Under the pieces are notes generated by a model, which ran no database searches, was not told the DNA's origin, and worked only from the letters and a program-made list of their open reading frames with translations. Shown piece by piece: positions 45,809 through 58,249 of a DNA stretch of 64,000 bases. This stretch comes from Odobenus rosmarus divergens (taxonomy: Eukaryota > Chordata > Mammalia > Carnivora > Odobenidae). Both the position numbers and the translations under genes were made by a program. Position 1 is the stretch's first letter; each line of letters starts with the position of its first letter. The stretch lies in the NCBI RefSeq assembly GCF_000321225.1, contig NW_004451502.1:352775-416774 (forward strand), read 5' to 3'.

Positions 45809-46865
45809 AAAAGTTCACATGCCTACTATAGCGCTCCTTAGAGCATTCGGTCACTCTTCACTTGAGAAATATGGAGAAACGTCCATACGCATGTACATGT
45901 TTCAGATAAAAGAGGGCTAATAAGTGAAACTCGACCCACGGTTACAAAGGGCTTGGCTGATTCTACAACGTGCCACATGCTGTTGGAGCTTGGCAGACAA
46001 CATACCAGCATGTCCTGCTCTAAGCAGTATTTTGCACATGCTCTAACACACAGTGGATGTTTAGCTAACAGGCAGTTTAACAAGCACCCTTCCTTACCAT
46101 CCGAATTCAACATGGAGATGTCATCTGTCACTCAAGATGCCTCGGCAGCCCACTCTGCCCTCATCAGTGCCCCACACAGTGCCGTCAGCTCATGGCACAG
46201 CTCAGCGTTCTGCGCTCCTCTCTGCATCTTCTCCCTTAGAGGCACAGGCTTGCTCTGTCTCCCACACATCTGCCTCATGGAAAAGAGACTGTAGAATCGC
46301 TTCCTGTCAAGTCATATAGGCAACTCGCTCATGAACCAACTACTGTGGAGGGAGAGACAGCAGTGTCAGCAACGTTTTCCTGCTTGCATGTTTTTGTTTC
46401 AAGACAGGTGTTCTGTTTCCTCGTCTTAAGCAGGGATGACTGTGGCGCGAGCACTTTTCGGTACCCTAACTGGAACAGCCCAATGCTGACTCTCAAGCAT
46501 GTGGATGTAACCCAGGAAGAGGGTTAAACCCAGTCACGGCAGGAAGCAGCACCCAGGGCCGAAAAGGATGGATGTGCCCTCACGTTTCTGAACACACATC
46601 TCCCAGGCAGCACACCTTTCATGCATTACCCTGGAATGAGGGTTTGAGTTTTTACTGTAGAGAATTCTGATTGCTTGAGTTACACAATGCCTGACGAAGA
46701 ACCAAGGGGAGCCGCTGAAGAGGTCCAGAGGATGTACCCTCTCTTGAACAGAGCTGAAAACCCGCTGCCGCTGCCACATCCCCATCACAAAATGCCATGT
46801 GTCGGGGGCACTGGCACAGCTCCCCAGTCCTGGCAGAGCCAGGCCAGAGGGGGCAGGCGGGGAGA
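45809..46865. other. unique DNA, no gene seen
   Basis: A vague L2-like patch at 45,950-46,090 ('gctaacaggcagtttaac') is not convincing. The 113-codon frame at 45953-46294 has no domain. Confidence 0.4.
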
Positions 46866-46869
46866 AGAG

Positions 46870-47060
46870 ACGCAGACCTGACTGTCAAGAAAACAGAGTT
46901 CTAGCCTCCAATCTGATGCTCAGGATCTTTGTGTACTTGGGACTAGTCCCTTTATCCCCATTTTTCATCTCTAACATGCGAGTTATCAAATCTGCTCCAT
47001 CACCTTCACAGGATTCTTATCAGACCAAACTTTTAAAACTGGTAAAATGCAATTCCACGA
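46870..47060 (+). repeat. MIR element
   Basis: 'acagagttctagcctccaat', 'tgtgtacttgggactagtcc', 'atttttcatctctaacatgc', then 'gattcttatcagaccaaac' follow the MIR order of tRNA-like part, conserved core and tail. Confidence 0.55.
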
Positions 47061-47469
47061 ACAGCCCTGTTATTCCGTAGTCTCATATTTACTCTTAAGA
47101 TGATTGAGAAAAGCCGAAATTGGCCCCCATACATTAGAAGCTAACTCTGAGAAAAGCTGTAAGTCAATAACACTAAAGGGTCTGCTTGCCGTTCACTGAG
47201 GCTGAAAGATCTCAGAGATTCAATTCTCTGATACACAAGTGGATTTGATTCTTCTCTTATAATACAACAAAAAATGCTTCTGTCTTGCACTTAGCACACT
47301 CTAATATCTAGAAAGTAATATTTTTGGTACTTTACTATCAAACTGTATTACCTGGTGGCATAAAGTAAAAAAAGTGGCCGTGGGCTTTATCATGGGCCCA
47401 AAGAATAAGGGTTTGGCTAAATAAACAGTTATTAGAAGCATAATCACTGACAGCAAGATGCTGTGGCGT

Positions 47470-47699
47470 CCTAGAAAGGTCACTCAACTTGGAGTCACAG
47501 GTTATGGAACTAGCTCTTCTCAACTGTGAATCCATGTAACAAGCCATCATGTGCTACTTAATTCTTTGGCCCTTTGGTGTCCTTATCTACAGAATGAAGA
47601 CAAAAACTGATAGGCCGTTGGACTGTGTTGGACACACAAAATGATAAAGTTTGTGTAAGTATTTGCAATATATAACAGCACATAAAATATATAATTACA
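47470..47699 (+). repeat. MIR element with a CAN SINE inserted at its 3' side
   Basis: 'caacttggagtcacaggtta', 'ctctt...gaatccatgtaac' and 'gtccttatctacagaatgaa' match the MIR tRNA-like and core parts. The sequence continues to the insertion point of the SINE at 47701. Confidence 0.55.
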
Positions 47700-47700
47700 G

Positions 47701-47920
47701 GGGCGCCTGGGTGGCTCAGTCGGTTAAGTGGCTGCCTTCAGCTCAGGTCATAATCCCAGGGTCCTAGGATCGAGCCCCGCATCGGGCTCCCTGCTCGGCG
47801 GGGAGCCTGCTTCTCCCTCTCCCTCTGCCTGCCTCTCTGCCTACCTGTGCTCTCTATCTCTCTGCCAAATAAATAAATAAAATCTTTAAAAAAAATAAAT
47901 TAATTAAAAAATATATATAT
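47701..47920 (+). mobile_element. CAN SINE, plus strand, young-looking
   Basis: Close to the caniform consensus: 'gggcgcctgggtggctcagt', 'gggctccctgctcggcgggg', 'tctgcctgcctctctgccta', then (aaat)n-aaaatcttt and an A-rich tail with (TA)n. Perfect 14-base TSD atatataattacag at 47687-47700 and 47921-47934. Confidence 0.97.
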
Positions 47921-47934
47921 ATATATAATTACAG

Positions 47935-50380
47935 CAGTAGTAGTGTTTGCAATAAAACAGGAAGGGAAGGTGAGACTTGGTGGATGGCAGGGTATGGTGA
48001 GTTCCTCCCATTCTGGAAGAGAATGAAGCTAAACCTTCCCCAACGACAAATGAGAACAAAAGGCTGTTCAGTCACTTGGAGATCTTGCAAGAAAAATGAG
48101 GGACATGTTTGGATGAAGGTCAACAGTGAACACACTAGTCATTCATTTTGGTCTCCTATTCAAATCATCTGGAATTCTTTTGTCCCCACCCCTAAATCTG
48201 GATTAGAAGGATTTCACTGTCTCCTGTGTAAAAATATTAAAACAAACTTACTATACATAGCTGTTATCTTATAAAATAAACTACTATAGCACAGAGTGTC
48301 ACTCAGGATTAAGGATCAATATAATGTATTTTGGTATACTAAGGTAGAGGGAGGATGTAAATAAATAATACAGCTAAAATTAAGCTAAATCAATCTGAAA
48401 GAGATTATTCCCAAGGAAACTACTCAAAAAGAAATAAGCACAAAAGCTAACAATGTGAAGTGCTTAGAAACACAGCGATGATAGTAATGGAATAAAAAGG
48501 GCAAAAATGAACTGATACAAGGCATCTATTGGCATCTGCTTCTACACACAGATATTTAATGATATCTTAAGTTTAGGCACCTTGATGTGTCTTTTCATCT
48601 CTTTATGCTGTATTTTGTTTTTATTTGATATTGACATAACAGTGCTTTTCCTTATTCTCAATGAATTTTGGATAAGCCATTAAAGGCAACAGTTCTAGGT
48701 ATTATAGGCTTCAGAGATAAATATCTGGAATTTTTTTTAATTGCTCAGATATCCATCTACCAAATATCCAGATATTTAGAAATATCCAAATTACTGGATA
48801 TAGAGTTTAACCTCTGGGTGATGAAGATGTATCGGTTACTGTGTATTAATATTAAGCGATAGAGCCACATGCCCAGTGACCAAGCTAATATCCTTGAAAG
48901 ATGTGAAAGGCTGACAGAATGAAAAATGCGGACAGCTGGATCATTTTCCTTTCTCAGAAGTGTTAATGTAGTCCTATGCTCAATCAACAGATTATTTAAT
49001 AATTTCTATTAATAAATATCACAGAAAATTTCTATTTAGCCAGATATGTATTTATTTAACAAGCTTTGCTAGTGGCAAACATAAAAGTCTTTGAAACTTC
49101 AACAACAAAAAAAGGAAGGTTTGTGTAAATTAATGTTAGTGAAAGCTCAAACAGAAATTGCTCACGAATTATAAGGAAACAGGCATCAATAAGCAAACCA
49201 GTTACCACAGACAAAAGCAGGGGTAGTAAGGAGACTTCTCTGGCTGAAACCACAGCTTTGAGGATCAACAAATTCCCTGACTGATAGTTCCCTTAGATTG
49301 TGTATGTATGTTATCAGAGTCACGAGTCAAAAACTGGAAAATCACGAGTACTCAGTTATTTGGTGATCATGAGGTTAAAGATTTTGGCAGATTTTTCAGT
49401 TCACATTTTTAGAGTGATGATGCTGTTCACACAAAAATCTAAAAAAACAAGTTACAAAGTGAGAATAAAAGGTTAACAATTACTAGGAGGAGACTAGAAG
49501 GAAAGGAAAATATCTCAGGCTTACTACTGATTTCAATTGTTTTCAAGCTGCTCTCAGAGTCTGGATATTTGTAGCTATTCATTTTGGCCGAATCCATGTA
49601 CAGGTTTCAATAAGCCAGAGTATTCTAAGGGGACTGTCTTTGCCATGACACCAGTCGATGGTCCTGAAAGCATTATCAGTATTTTAATCCGTGATCATTT
49701 ACAGTAAAGGAGATGAAGGGGGAAGTTACAGAGAAGTCTGCATTAGCACATGACGGTTTTATTTCACCCTCATCCAATCCACTATTGGGCAGGTAAATTC
49801 AGGGCTTGTCATGAAAAACTCCAAACAGAATTAGCCTAGGTTCGTAGTTGCCAAGTAATGGAAAGTAAATCTGGATGATTTAATCAGCCGCCCGAAGGAG
49901 GGAGAACCAGACTCAATAAGAGTAAGAAAAAGGGACAAGTGGAATCAAAATCACAGCGTGCTGAGACCACTCCTGTGGCCACTGCTGAGTATCAGAGCAA
50001 TGGACTGCACTGCCACAGTGACGAGCCCCTGAACACCAGGTGTTTTCTCTGCCATGATGCTCACAGATGTCCCCTCCTCTGAGACACCTCAACATAAATA
50101 AAATGGGGAGGGGGGAGCATTTGGTACTGGTAACACCACACACCCAACCTGTTTCTGCCTGGGTGACCTGGAAAACCAGACTGTCTTTTTAGTGTCCACA
50201 GACTCATACAGTATGGGCAATGCTCCAACATGGGGAGGATGTTCATTTCCTGGGCAGATAAACAAAGAGACGAAAGCTCACTAAACGACATAGAATGTTA
50301 GGAAAGGTGCATGCTACAGCATGAATTTTGGGATTTGGGATCCTTATTTCCTAAATATACAACCTCCAACATATTTCCTG
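47935..50380. other. AT-rich unique DNA, no gene seen
   Basis: No transposon is identified over about 2.4 kb. Around 48,745-48,800 there are several 'atatcca/tggatat' words that form local inverted repeats. No coding frame is supported. Confidence 0.45.
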
Positions 50381-50384
50381 TCCT

Positions 50385-50515
50385 TTTTGGGCATCTACTG
50401 GTTTGTAATTCCCATGAGGGTAAGACCAGGGTCTGACTTGTCTGTGTGGTATTTCTAGCAGTAGGACAATGCCTGACAATGAGCCAAAGACCTCAGGTAG
50501 CTCTTGAAGGAATGA
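50385..50515 (+). repeat. L2 3' end fragment
   Basis: 'taattcccatgagggtaaga', 'ccagggtctgacttgtctgt', 'agtaggacaatgcctgacaa' is the L2 3' end order. Confidence 0.65.
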
Positions 50516-50639
50516 CAAGGCCACAGTCCACCACTGCGCGTGCTGACAACAGCATGTAACATGCATCCTAAACACCTGTTTTCTGCATGTGGGATTACTC
50601 GACACATATTTCACACCCACCAAACTAAGCACCAGGAAA

Positions 50640-50735
50640 TCAGGGTCAGTGTCTTATTTCTGATTGTCTCTACTGTGCAGAACATGGGGTCTAACACTTG
50701 GTAAGTATCTGCTAAATAGCAGATGAATGAGTGCA
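50640..50735 (+). repeat. L2 3' end fragment, second copy
   Basis: 'cagggtcagtgtcttatttc', 'cagaacatggggtctaacac', 'ttggtaagtatctgctaaat', then a gatgaatgag tail. It is close to the copy at 50385-50515 and in the same orientation, perhaps one element broken by an insertion or two overlapping old copies. Confidence 0.65.
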
Positions 50736-50849
50736 AGCCTGGATATATTTTCTCACCTGCAAATCTGATATAGTATCCTACTCATTTGAGTCAATGAAAG
50801 TATGTCAAGATATTCTTACATAGTAAGTGCTCACTGTTGTTGTTTCTCT

Positions 50850-51916
50850 TCTGGATGAAATGACCTCCAGAATTAGAGTTCATTATGAAATTCGAAAATT
50901 TAGTCCTCTCATGTAGACAAGAAAACATTGTGCCATTATATTTATTAACCTATTTTGTTCTAATGCATTTACATTCTTCTTTAGTGTGCTGAGAGCTCTC
51001 CCAATGCAGGGAACAGGTCTCAGCTTTTATTTCATCAAAGTCAGTGCCTCCTAATGTTTAATCCATGCTCATTTTCTTGAAAAAAATTAATAAACGAGTG
51101 AATGGCTATGTGACAATGGACTTTCATTATTTCCTAGACTACAAGAGTCATTTCAGAATCAATAACATCACTTTTCACATCATGAAAGAAATAAACATAT
51201 TGTAAATGAAAACCCACCACAGCTTCTTTGTTCTTTATCCATGTTTGCCTATAAGAGCCAAAGTTTAATAAGATGCTTGAAGTTATGTATGCTTCTAAGT
51301 GCTGAGTACACATTACCAAATAAGAGAGCTTTCTTTATTTTGAAAAAGAGAAAGAATTTTGATAAAAACTGAAAAAAATCAGGCCTCAGGAGCAACAATA
51401 GAAGGCAATCTCCTGACAGATGATTGTGGAGCCACACTGGGGGGCAGGGCAGCCAAGTAATACTTAGCAGTCATGGTTAAGAAACCCAAATGAAGAAGAA
51501 CAATATAAAAGTGCAGATAAAACCATGTATTTGTGGATACTAATAATGTATACGATGTAGTTTTCAAGCAAGAAAACATCCTAGAAGTGAAGAGGCACAC
51601 ATTAAAAGTAAATACTGGAAAGGTTTACTGGATGACCAGTAAAATGAATAAAGAATTCCATTCGTGCACATCATCCCGTACTTTCAAAGCCTTGTGGATC
51701 AAAAGATAATCTTCAAAGCATCAGGGGTCATATTACAGGAGAGGGAATCAAAATGACACTGGGCTACTCGGTAGCGATTCTGGATCCTAGAGTAAAATGG
51801 AGCCACATCTTCTAAATTCCAAGGAACATTATTTTTTTAACCTAGCATGCTCCATTACAACCCAATACCATTAAAACTGTAAAACAGATTAAAGACATTT
51901 AAAACTAATCAATGAC
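50850..51916. other. unique DNA, no gene seen
   Basis: No repeat or exon identified. Confidence 0.45.
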
Positions 51917-51917
51917 T

Positions 51918-52105
51918 GGGGCACCTGGGTGGCTCAGTCGGTTGGGCGTCCTACTCTCCATTTTGGCTCAGGGCATGATCTTGGGGTTGTGATATCGAGC
52001 CCCTGTATCGGGCTTTGCACTGGGTGTGGAGCCGGCTTGTCCTCCCTCTGCTCTTCTCCCCACTCTCTCTCTCTCTAATAAATAAATACTTAAAAATCTT
52101 TAAAA
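51918..52105 (+). mobile_element. CAN SINE, plus strand, older copy
   Basis: Head 'ggggcacctgggtggctcag', 'ggctcagggcatgatcttgg', 'tgcactgggtgtggagccgg', tail 'aataaataaatacttaaaaa'. Diverged; no clear TSD. Confidence 0.93.
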
Positions 52106-52751
52106 TAAATAATTAAGGATTTAACAGTTAATCTTCCAAGTATCCTTTCCTAGGAAGTTGTCAAAAAGGTACTTGTGGGCAGTAAAACAAGAGGAAGGAG
52201 TGAGATCCAGAAAGGAGGCCTCACTGTAGAAGGAGGGCGAAAGAAAGTGCCGAGGTGGAGGCCCTGTGGCAGATGAGGGCCAACGGTGCAGATGGCAGCA
52301 GAAGGGAAAAGAGAAGGGGTAAGAGAACCAGGGATTTAAAAACAGAAACAAGCCAGGTATACAATTTCGTGTGTTATGGCTTGTGTGGAAAATTACTGCT
52401 CTTGGGAAAAGTAATGGAAGATAAATAGACGGTTATGTAAATAAAAGCAATAAGGCAATGGTTAAATCTGAGGGAAAATAATATGAGTAAAGGATAATAA
52501 TCTAATCTATATTTTTGGCCTCCTCAGTGAAAAAAATATGTATGTACTCACCTACATGGAATAGGGTAAGAGCCCGCTACTGATCTAACTAATTATACGT
52601 TAAGTATGTTGGGAAAGAAAAAGTAGGGAGATAAGGATGAAATCATACAAGTGAGTTAAAGGCTCAGCTACTATAATGGGGAACCAGTAATGTCTGCCTA
52701 AAGTAAAAAATTCAGAAGTTCTAAAGATAAAGAATATCCAGTGGGAAAAAG

Positions 52752-53733
52752 ACAGTCTTTTCAACAAATGGTGTTGGGAAAACTGGACAGCCACATGCAG
52801 AAGAATGAAACTGGACCATTTCCTTACACCACACACAAAAATAGACTCAAAATGGTGAAAGACTTAAATGAGACCTAAATCCATAAAATCCTAGAGGAGA
52901 GCATAGGCAGGCACTTCTTTGATGTTGGCCATACCAACTTCGTAGTAGATCTGTCTCCTGAGGCAAGGGAAACAAAAGCAAAAATAACCTATTGGGACTT
53001 CATCAAAATAAAAAGTTTCTGCACAGTGAAGGAAACAACCAACGAAACTAAAAGGCAACCTTCAACATGGGTGAAAATTTGCAGATGATATATCTGATAA
53101 AGGGTTAGTATCCAAAATATATAAAGCACTTATACAACTCAACACCCAAACCCCAAATAATCCAATTTTTAAAAAGGACAGATGATATGAAAAGACATTT
53201 CTCCAAAGAGGGCATCCAGATGGTCAACAGACACATGACAAGACACATTCCCCCACCAGGGAAATATAAATCAAAACTACAATGAGATATCACCTCACAG
53301 CTGTCAGAATGACTAGTATCAACAACACAGGAAACAGCAGATATTGGCGAGGATGCAGAGAAAGGGGAACCCTCCTACACTGCTGGTGAGAATGCAAGCT
53401 GGTGCAACCACTCTGGAAAACAGTACGGAGGTTCCTCAAAAAGTTAAAAATAGAACTACCCTGTGATCCAGCAATGAGCATTGGGGTGAGGGGCAGGGGA
53501 GAGAGAGAGACAAACCAAGAAACAGACTCTGAACTACAGAGAACACACTGATGGTGACCAGCAGGGAGGCAGGTGGGGTTTGGGAAAACAGATGATGGGG
53601 ATGAAGGAGGGCACCTGTTGTGATGAGCACCAAGTGATATATGGAAGTGTCAAATCACTACATTGCACACCTGAAATTAATACTACACTGTATGTTAATT
53701 AATTGGAATTTAAATAAAAACTTAAAAAAAAAG
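52752..53733 (+). mobile_element. L1 3' part with internal deletion, plus strand
   Basis: Starts at nearly the same ORF2 point as the 44 kb copy ('gacagtcttttcaacaaatg') and runs through 'actggacagccacatgcaga' and 'acactgctggtgagaatgca' to 'ctgtgatccagcaatgagca' at about 53478. There it jumps directly into the 3' UTR ('agaaacagactctgaactac' onward), losing the region coding the last roughly 100 ORF2 residues. Ends 'ggaatttaaataaaaactta' plus A9. Frames are broken. It is more diverged than the 44 kb copy and no TSD was found. Confidence 0.9.
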
Positions 53734-53734
53734 T

Positions 53735-54435
53735 TGTCCAGAAATACGAATGTAAATATCAGAAAAACTAGATGAAAGACTCAAAAGTTTGTCTTTACAG
53801 AGAGAGAGAAATTGGAAGACAAATCAGGGTGGAGTTTAGAAAATCTGTTTTTGACTTTGAGGCTTAGAGAACTATTTGATATTTATAAACAATATGTCAT
53901 TCTTAGGAAATAACAATAGGCTCAAGAGCAGCCAAAAACAATTGCAATGAAATAAGAAAAATGACGATGCAACATTGGACATGAAGAGACAAGATTTACA
54001 TTTACATTATATGTATAATAATTTGTATTTATAATATGAATGCTTACCTAGAAAATCTATGCCAATCAAGTGAACACTTCTTTGAATTAAGAGAAGCATT
54101 AAGTAAGCAAATACAAGATAAACAGATAAACCTGAGGAGCTTCCCTACCTATCATGGAATACTACCAGCTGCTCTTCCTACCTGACCCACCCCCTTTTCC
54201 TGCCTGCGCCCTTGTTTCCTCTGAGGAAAGCACTGCACCAGGAAATATGGTTTTTGTGGGAAATAATCCCAAGAGTCCAACTCCATCTGTGCAAGTCAAA
54301 AAGACCTAGATCTTTCTCTCCAACTCCTCGGAACAGAGAGAAGACACGTATCCCATCTGAACTCAGCCCACTGGACTCTCGAGAACTTTCAATGGTGAGC
54401 TCATGACTCAAGTTCAGAAAGAATGATAGGACTGG
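53735..54435. other. unique DNA, no gene seen
   Basis: Short (GA)n near 53800. The opposing frames at 54178-54411 and 54212-54406 overlap each other and have no domain. Confidence 0.4.
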
Positions 54436-54439
54436 ATTA

Positions 54440-54663
54440 ATGCAGCTGCAGAGTCCACACCCGGCTGTGCTTGGCTGCTTCAGTGTTACTGTATTTCCAT
54501 TTTCTTAGCACCTCCAGAAGAACTCTGGATGTTGCCTACTGAAAAGCTTCCCCATGCCTCTTATGTATGTGAGCCTCCGATATCTTTGGAAAAAGTCTTT
54601 TTATTGCCTATTTTTGTCCCGAGAGTTTTGTTGCTTGCAACCTAGAATCCTAACTGATATGAG
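54440..54663 (+). repeat. possible LTR-type repeat end
   Basis: The last part, 'ttgttgcttgcaacctagaa' then 'tcctaactgatatgag', resembles the 3' ends of old MaLR/ERV-type LTRs. The 5' part was not matched. Confidence 0.35.
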
Positions 54664-54689
54664 CACCCGGGGATAAATATAACAAGAAA

Positions 54690-55800
54690 TAGTTCTGATG
54701 TATATAATAAAATGTCAAAGCAGATAAAGAAGCCTCAATAATAATAATAAATTACAAGAGAAGTGGAACATCCAAATATGTATCTATAAACTCAGTACAA
54801 TCCCAGTGAACATATCTAAATTCTCAAGTCCATGTGAAAAATAAAATGCTCAAGAATGCACAAGATAATTTTCAAAATGAAGGACAATGATAAAGCTATA
54901 AAAATTACAGTATTGTTACAGGAGAACACAAATAAGTCAAAGGAATTAAATAAGGAGTCTATAATCATGACCTTTTAAACAAAGGAAACCTTGCAGCTCA
55001 GTGGGAAAAAAATAAATTATTGGAAGAAATAGATAAGCAATATTTACGAACTTATATTACTCTTTCATACCAGAAAGAAAAGCAATTTTTAGAGATATGC
55101 ATAGCCAACATAGGAAAATATTCTTATATAATAAACAAAGAAGGGCTTACTAAGCTAGATATAAAAATCAAAAGCTATAAGGAAGAAACACTGGCATAGA
55201 TTTCTGTAGGAAGAAAAGCACCATGGTCAAAACTAAAGGGTAAATGATAATTTGAAACCATTTATAATAGATCAAAGTTAATATCCACATTATATAGTAA
55301 TCTTCTATATATTGTTAAGAAAAAACACACACCAAGAAATTAAATAGACTGTATGCACAAGATTTCCAAGAATGAATACAAAAGGTACATAAGGACATAA
55401 AACTCTGATCAATATAGCAGTGAGAAAATCCAAGTTAAATCATTTCAAGATACCTCTTTTTATGTCCTTTACTTTGGAAACACTTAAAAACTTCAAAAAA
55501 ACAATCCTGAAAACACTGAAGGGTAACAAGTACACACAAGAATTGGAGGTGAAGATTTGAACTGTCAGATCTAGGAGGACATGTTGACATTTTTTAGGGA
55601 AAGTTTAAGTTATTTATTTTAACCAATTCCAATTCCAGTTTACTACCATTCAGAAAGTTATATATTTGCATATATAATGGCACTTAATGAAACTTTGTTC
55701 TTAAAAATGAGAAACTGGAAATAATCTAATATTCATTAGTAGAAGATTAGTTAAAAAGAATGCTCGCATACTGGAAAAGAATTTTTTGGGAGAAAATGCA
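54690..55800 (+). mobile_element. old L1 ORF2/3' remnant, plus strand
   Basis: 'ctcagtacaatcccagtgaa', 'ggaaaccttgcagctcag'-type spacing, 'gaaatagataagcaatattt', 'ccaagttaaatcatttcaag' and 'gaaactggaaataatctaat' lie in the order of the L1 ORF2 3' half. Heavily decayed; no frame survives. A (AAT)n run lies near 54737-54748. Confidence 0.55.
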
Positions 55801-56490
55801 TCCAGAATTTCAGGACAGGTTCAAGGCCAGATGTGAGATCCCCAGAGAGAGAAATGTAGACCTCTGGTAATCACGTTACAACCTGTAGGAATAGAAGTAT
55901 CTGCTTCTCCTTGGCTGAATGAGGGACTATAGCCACCTGACAAGGTGGACACTTGGTTTCTACTCTGTTCTACCATTTCTGCATTCCTGACTGGAGGAGT
56001 AGCTCTTCCCCCTCAGGAGCCAGGGTGTAAGCCTTGTGATCACAGCTGCAGGACGCGGCCAACCAGCGGCCTCAAGCCTTCCCCCTGCCTCAGCATTCTG
56101 CTGACATCATTTCCTTCAAGTACTGTGCTGTAGATCATTTCTCCCGCAAGAAGTCACCCTACCTGGGAAGCTAGCCTGTAAGGATCAGCTTTGTACAACT
56201 GGCAAAAAAGCCAACTGTTATTTTCAGAATTTTTGTGATCTGGTAGATAAACTACTGGTAGCTTCAAACCATGAAGAGTAGATTATTTCCACCTCACAAG
56301 TCAGTGAAGGTAAAAATCAGGGCTTTTTTTCTTCCCCATTGAAGTGGTTGTTAAACACTTCCTAGCATATCACTGCTTTTATTTCTAACTTCTCATTATG
56401 AAACACTATATAAACGTTTACAAGAATGAGGCAGAGCTATTTTTACCAACAACAAATAAATTTTACCAACAAGAAATAATTTCTAGGACA
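55801..56490. other. unique DNA, no gene seen
   Basis: No repeat is identified except the 20-base duplication at 56441-56480. The frame 55945-56133 has no domain. Confidence 0.45.
56441..56480. repeat. 20-base tandem duplication
   Basis: ttttaccaacaacaaataaa is followed directly by ttttaccaacaagaaataat: two copies, two differences. Confidence 0.9.
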
Positions 56491-56506
56491 TAATAATACC
56501 ATGAAG

Positions 56507-56699
56507 GGGCGTCTCGGTGGCTCAGTCGTTAAGTGTCTGCCTTCAGCTCAGGTCATGATCCCAGGGTCCTGGGATGGAGCCCCGCATCGGGCTCCCTGCT
56601 CAGAGGGGAGCCTGCTTCTCCCTCTCCCACTCCCCCTGCTTGTGCTCCCTCTCTCGCTGTGTCTCTCTCTGTCAAATAAATAAATAAAATCTTTAAAAA
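56507..56699 (+). mobile_element. CAN SINE, plus strand
   Basis: Head 'ggggcgtctcggtggctcag', 'gctcaggtcatgatcccagg', 'cccgcatcgggctccctgct', tail (aaat)n-aaaatcttt-A6. Perfect 15-base TSD aataataccatgaag at 56492-56506 and 56700-56714. Confidence 0.98.
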
Positions 56700-56714
56700 A
56701 ATAATACCATGAAG

Positions 56715-57440
56715 AACAATGTTTATAGAACACCAATTTTGTGGAAAAGAAAAGCTTATATGAATGTGTAGATATATAAATATCTAGAATAAAAGCTCCA
56801 GGAATTCACATAAAATAGGTGACCAAGGTTGGCTATGGAGGATCATGGTGGGGTTGGGGTTCTTTTTTTATCTAGATAGAATATACAATCTCTGATACAG
56901 ACTAGTTTAAAAATCTGTAATAAGATAATGTCAATATGTGTTTTATATAAAATTTTTAAATATTAAAGCTAAATAATAAATAATGAAGAAAATATTTGCC
57001 AAACAAAATATCTAATGCATTAATACTTTTAATATATAAAAAATTTCTGACAAATAATAAAATTAAAAAAGACACCAATAAAAAATATACAAATACAGAG
57101 CAAGAACACACAAAATACTAATTTATCATATGGCAAATTATCATAAGCAGAAAAGAATGTAAAAATAAAATTTTCAAATATTCAAATATTTCAAATTTAA
57201 AAATAATTATTGTTGGATATAAAAAATATATACTATAGGTACATTAGATAGAAACTCACCTATAGTGCCATTAGAATAACTGATGTATTTCCTGAAATAA
57301 TTTCATCAATATGTTTTCAGAGTCATTACTATTATCACTATTTTTAGCCAAGTTGTTGAAGAGTTTGGAATATACAATAAGGAAACAGTTATGTATACTG
57401 AAAGTTTTGTTTTTTGTTTTTTAGAAAGAATCCTTCTTTT
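56715..57440. other. very AT-rich DNA, no gene seen
   Basis: AT-rich with several ATATA and AAATATT words (56,930-57,240). No element identified. Confidence 0.45.
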
Positions 57441-57444
57441 ATCT

Positions 57445-57762
57445 TTCAAGATTTTATTTAAATTCAAGTTAGTGAACACATACTATAATATTAGTTTCAG
57501 GAGTAGAATTCAGTGATTCATCACTTAGGATAACACCCAGGGCTCATCACAAGTGCCTCCTTAATGCCCATCCCCCCATCTAGCCCATCCTCCACCCACC
57601 TCCATCCATCCGCCCTCAGTTTGTTTTCTATCCTTAAGAGTCTGTTTTATGGTTTGCCTCCCTCTTTCTTTTTTTTCCTTCCCCCTGTGTTGATCTGTTT
57701 TGTTTCTTAAATTTCACATATGAGTGAAATCATATGGTATTTGTCTTTCTCTGACTGCCTTA
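57445..57762 (-). mobile_element. carnivore L1 3' end, minus strand
   Basis: Contains in reverse 'aatattagtttcaggagtag', 'attcagtgattcatcact', 'acacccagggctcatcacaa', a C-rich block, 'ccctcagtttgttttctatc', then 'cacatatgagtgaaatcata' and 'tttctctgactgcctta'. 5'-truncated within the end of ORF2. Confidence 0.9.
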
Positions 57763-57806
57763 GCAAAACAAGTCAGAAAATATTTTTGATTAAGAAATGT
57801 CAGTAT

Positions 57807-58010
57807 GGGGTACCTGGGTGGTGCAGTAAGTTAATCATCTGGCTCTTGGTTTCAGCTCAGGTCATGACCTCAGGTTGTGAGATCGAGCCCCGTTTTGGGT
57901 TCCAGGCTTAGTGGGGGAGTCTGCTTGAGATTCTCTCTCCCTCTCCCTCAGCACCACCCACTCACACGCGCATACTCTCTCCTCAAATAGATAAATAAAT
58001 CTTAAAATAA
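57807..58010 (+). mobile_element. CAN SINE, plus strand, older copy
   Basis: Head 'ggggtacctgggtggtgcag', 'ctcttggtttcagctcaggt', 'ttgtgagatcgagccccg', 'gattctctctccctctccct', tail 'aaatagataaataaatctta'. Short flanking match aaatgtca on both sides is the probable TSD. Confidence 0.93.
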
Positions 58011-58148
58011 AATGTCATTACAGTTTACTTATACAATTGAAATAATGGGTATTCAAAATATATGAGGAAGGGCATTGAAAACTTCCTGTAATTTCCTCAT
58101 TTATTAAATTATATTTATATTCATTTTATTAAAAAGTGTGAAGACTAA

Positions 58149-58247
58149 GGGACTACCCGGCTGGCTCAGTGGGTAGAATATGTGAGTCTTGATCTCTAGG
58201 TTGTAAGTTCAAGCCCTACACTGGGTGTAGAGATTATTTAAAAAAAG
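58149..58247 (+). mobile_element. short-form CAN SINE, plus strand
   Basis: 'gggactacccggctggctca', 'cttgatctctaggttgtaag', 'ttcaagccctacactgggtg', 'tagagattatttaaaa'. Same truncated layout as the copies at 10917 and 37119. Flanks share an imperfect gtgaaRactaR match, a probable decayed TSD. Confidence 0.88.
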
Positions 58248-58249
58248 GT

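Noticed and set aside
44513..45841. Cluster of 12 overlapping open frames
   Set aside because: All derive from the twin-primed L1. Only pieces of its ORF2 C-terminus are meaningful and they are frameshifted.
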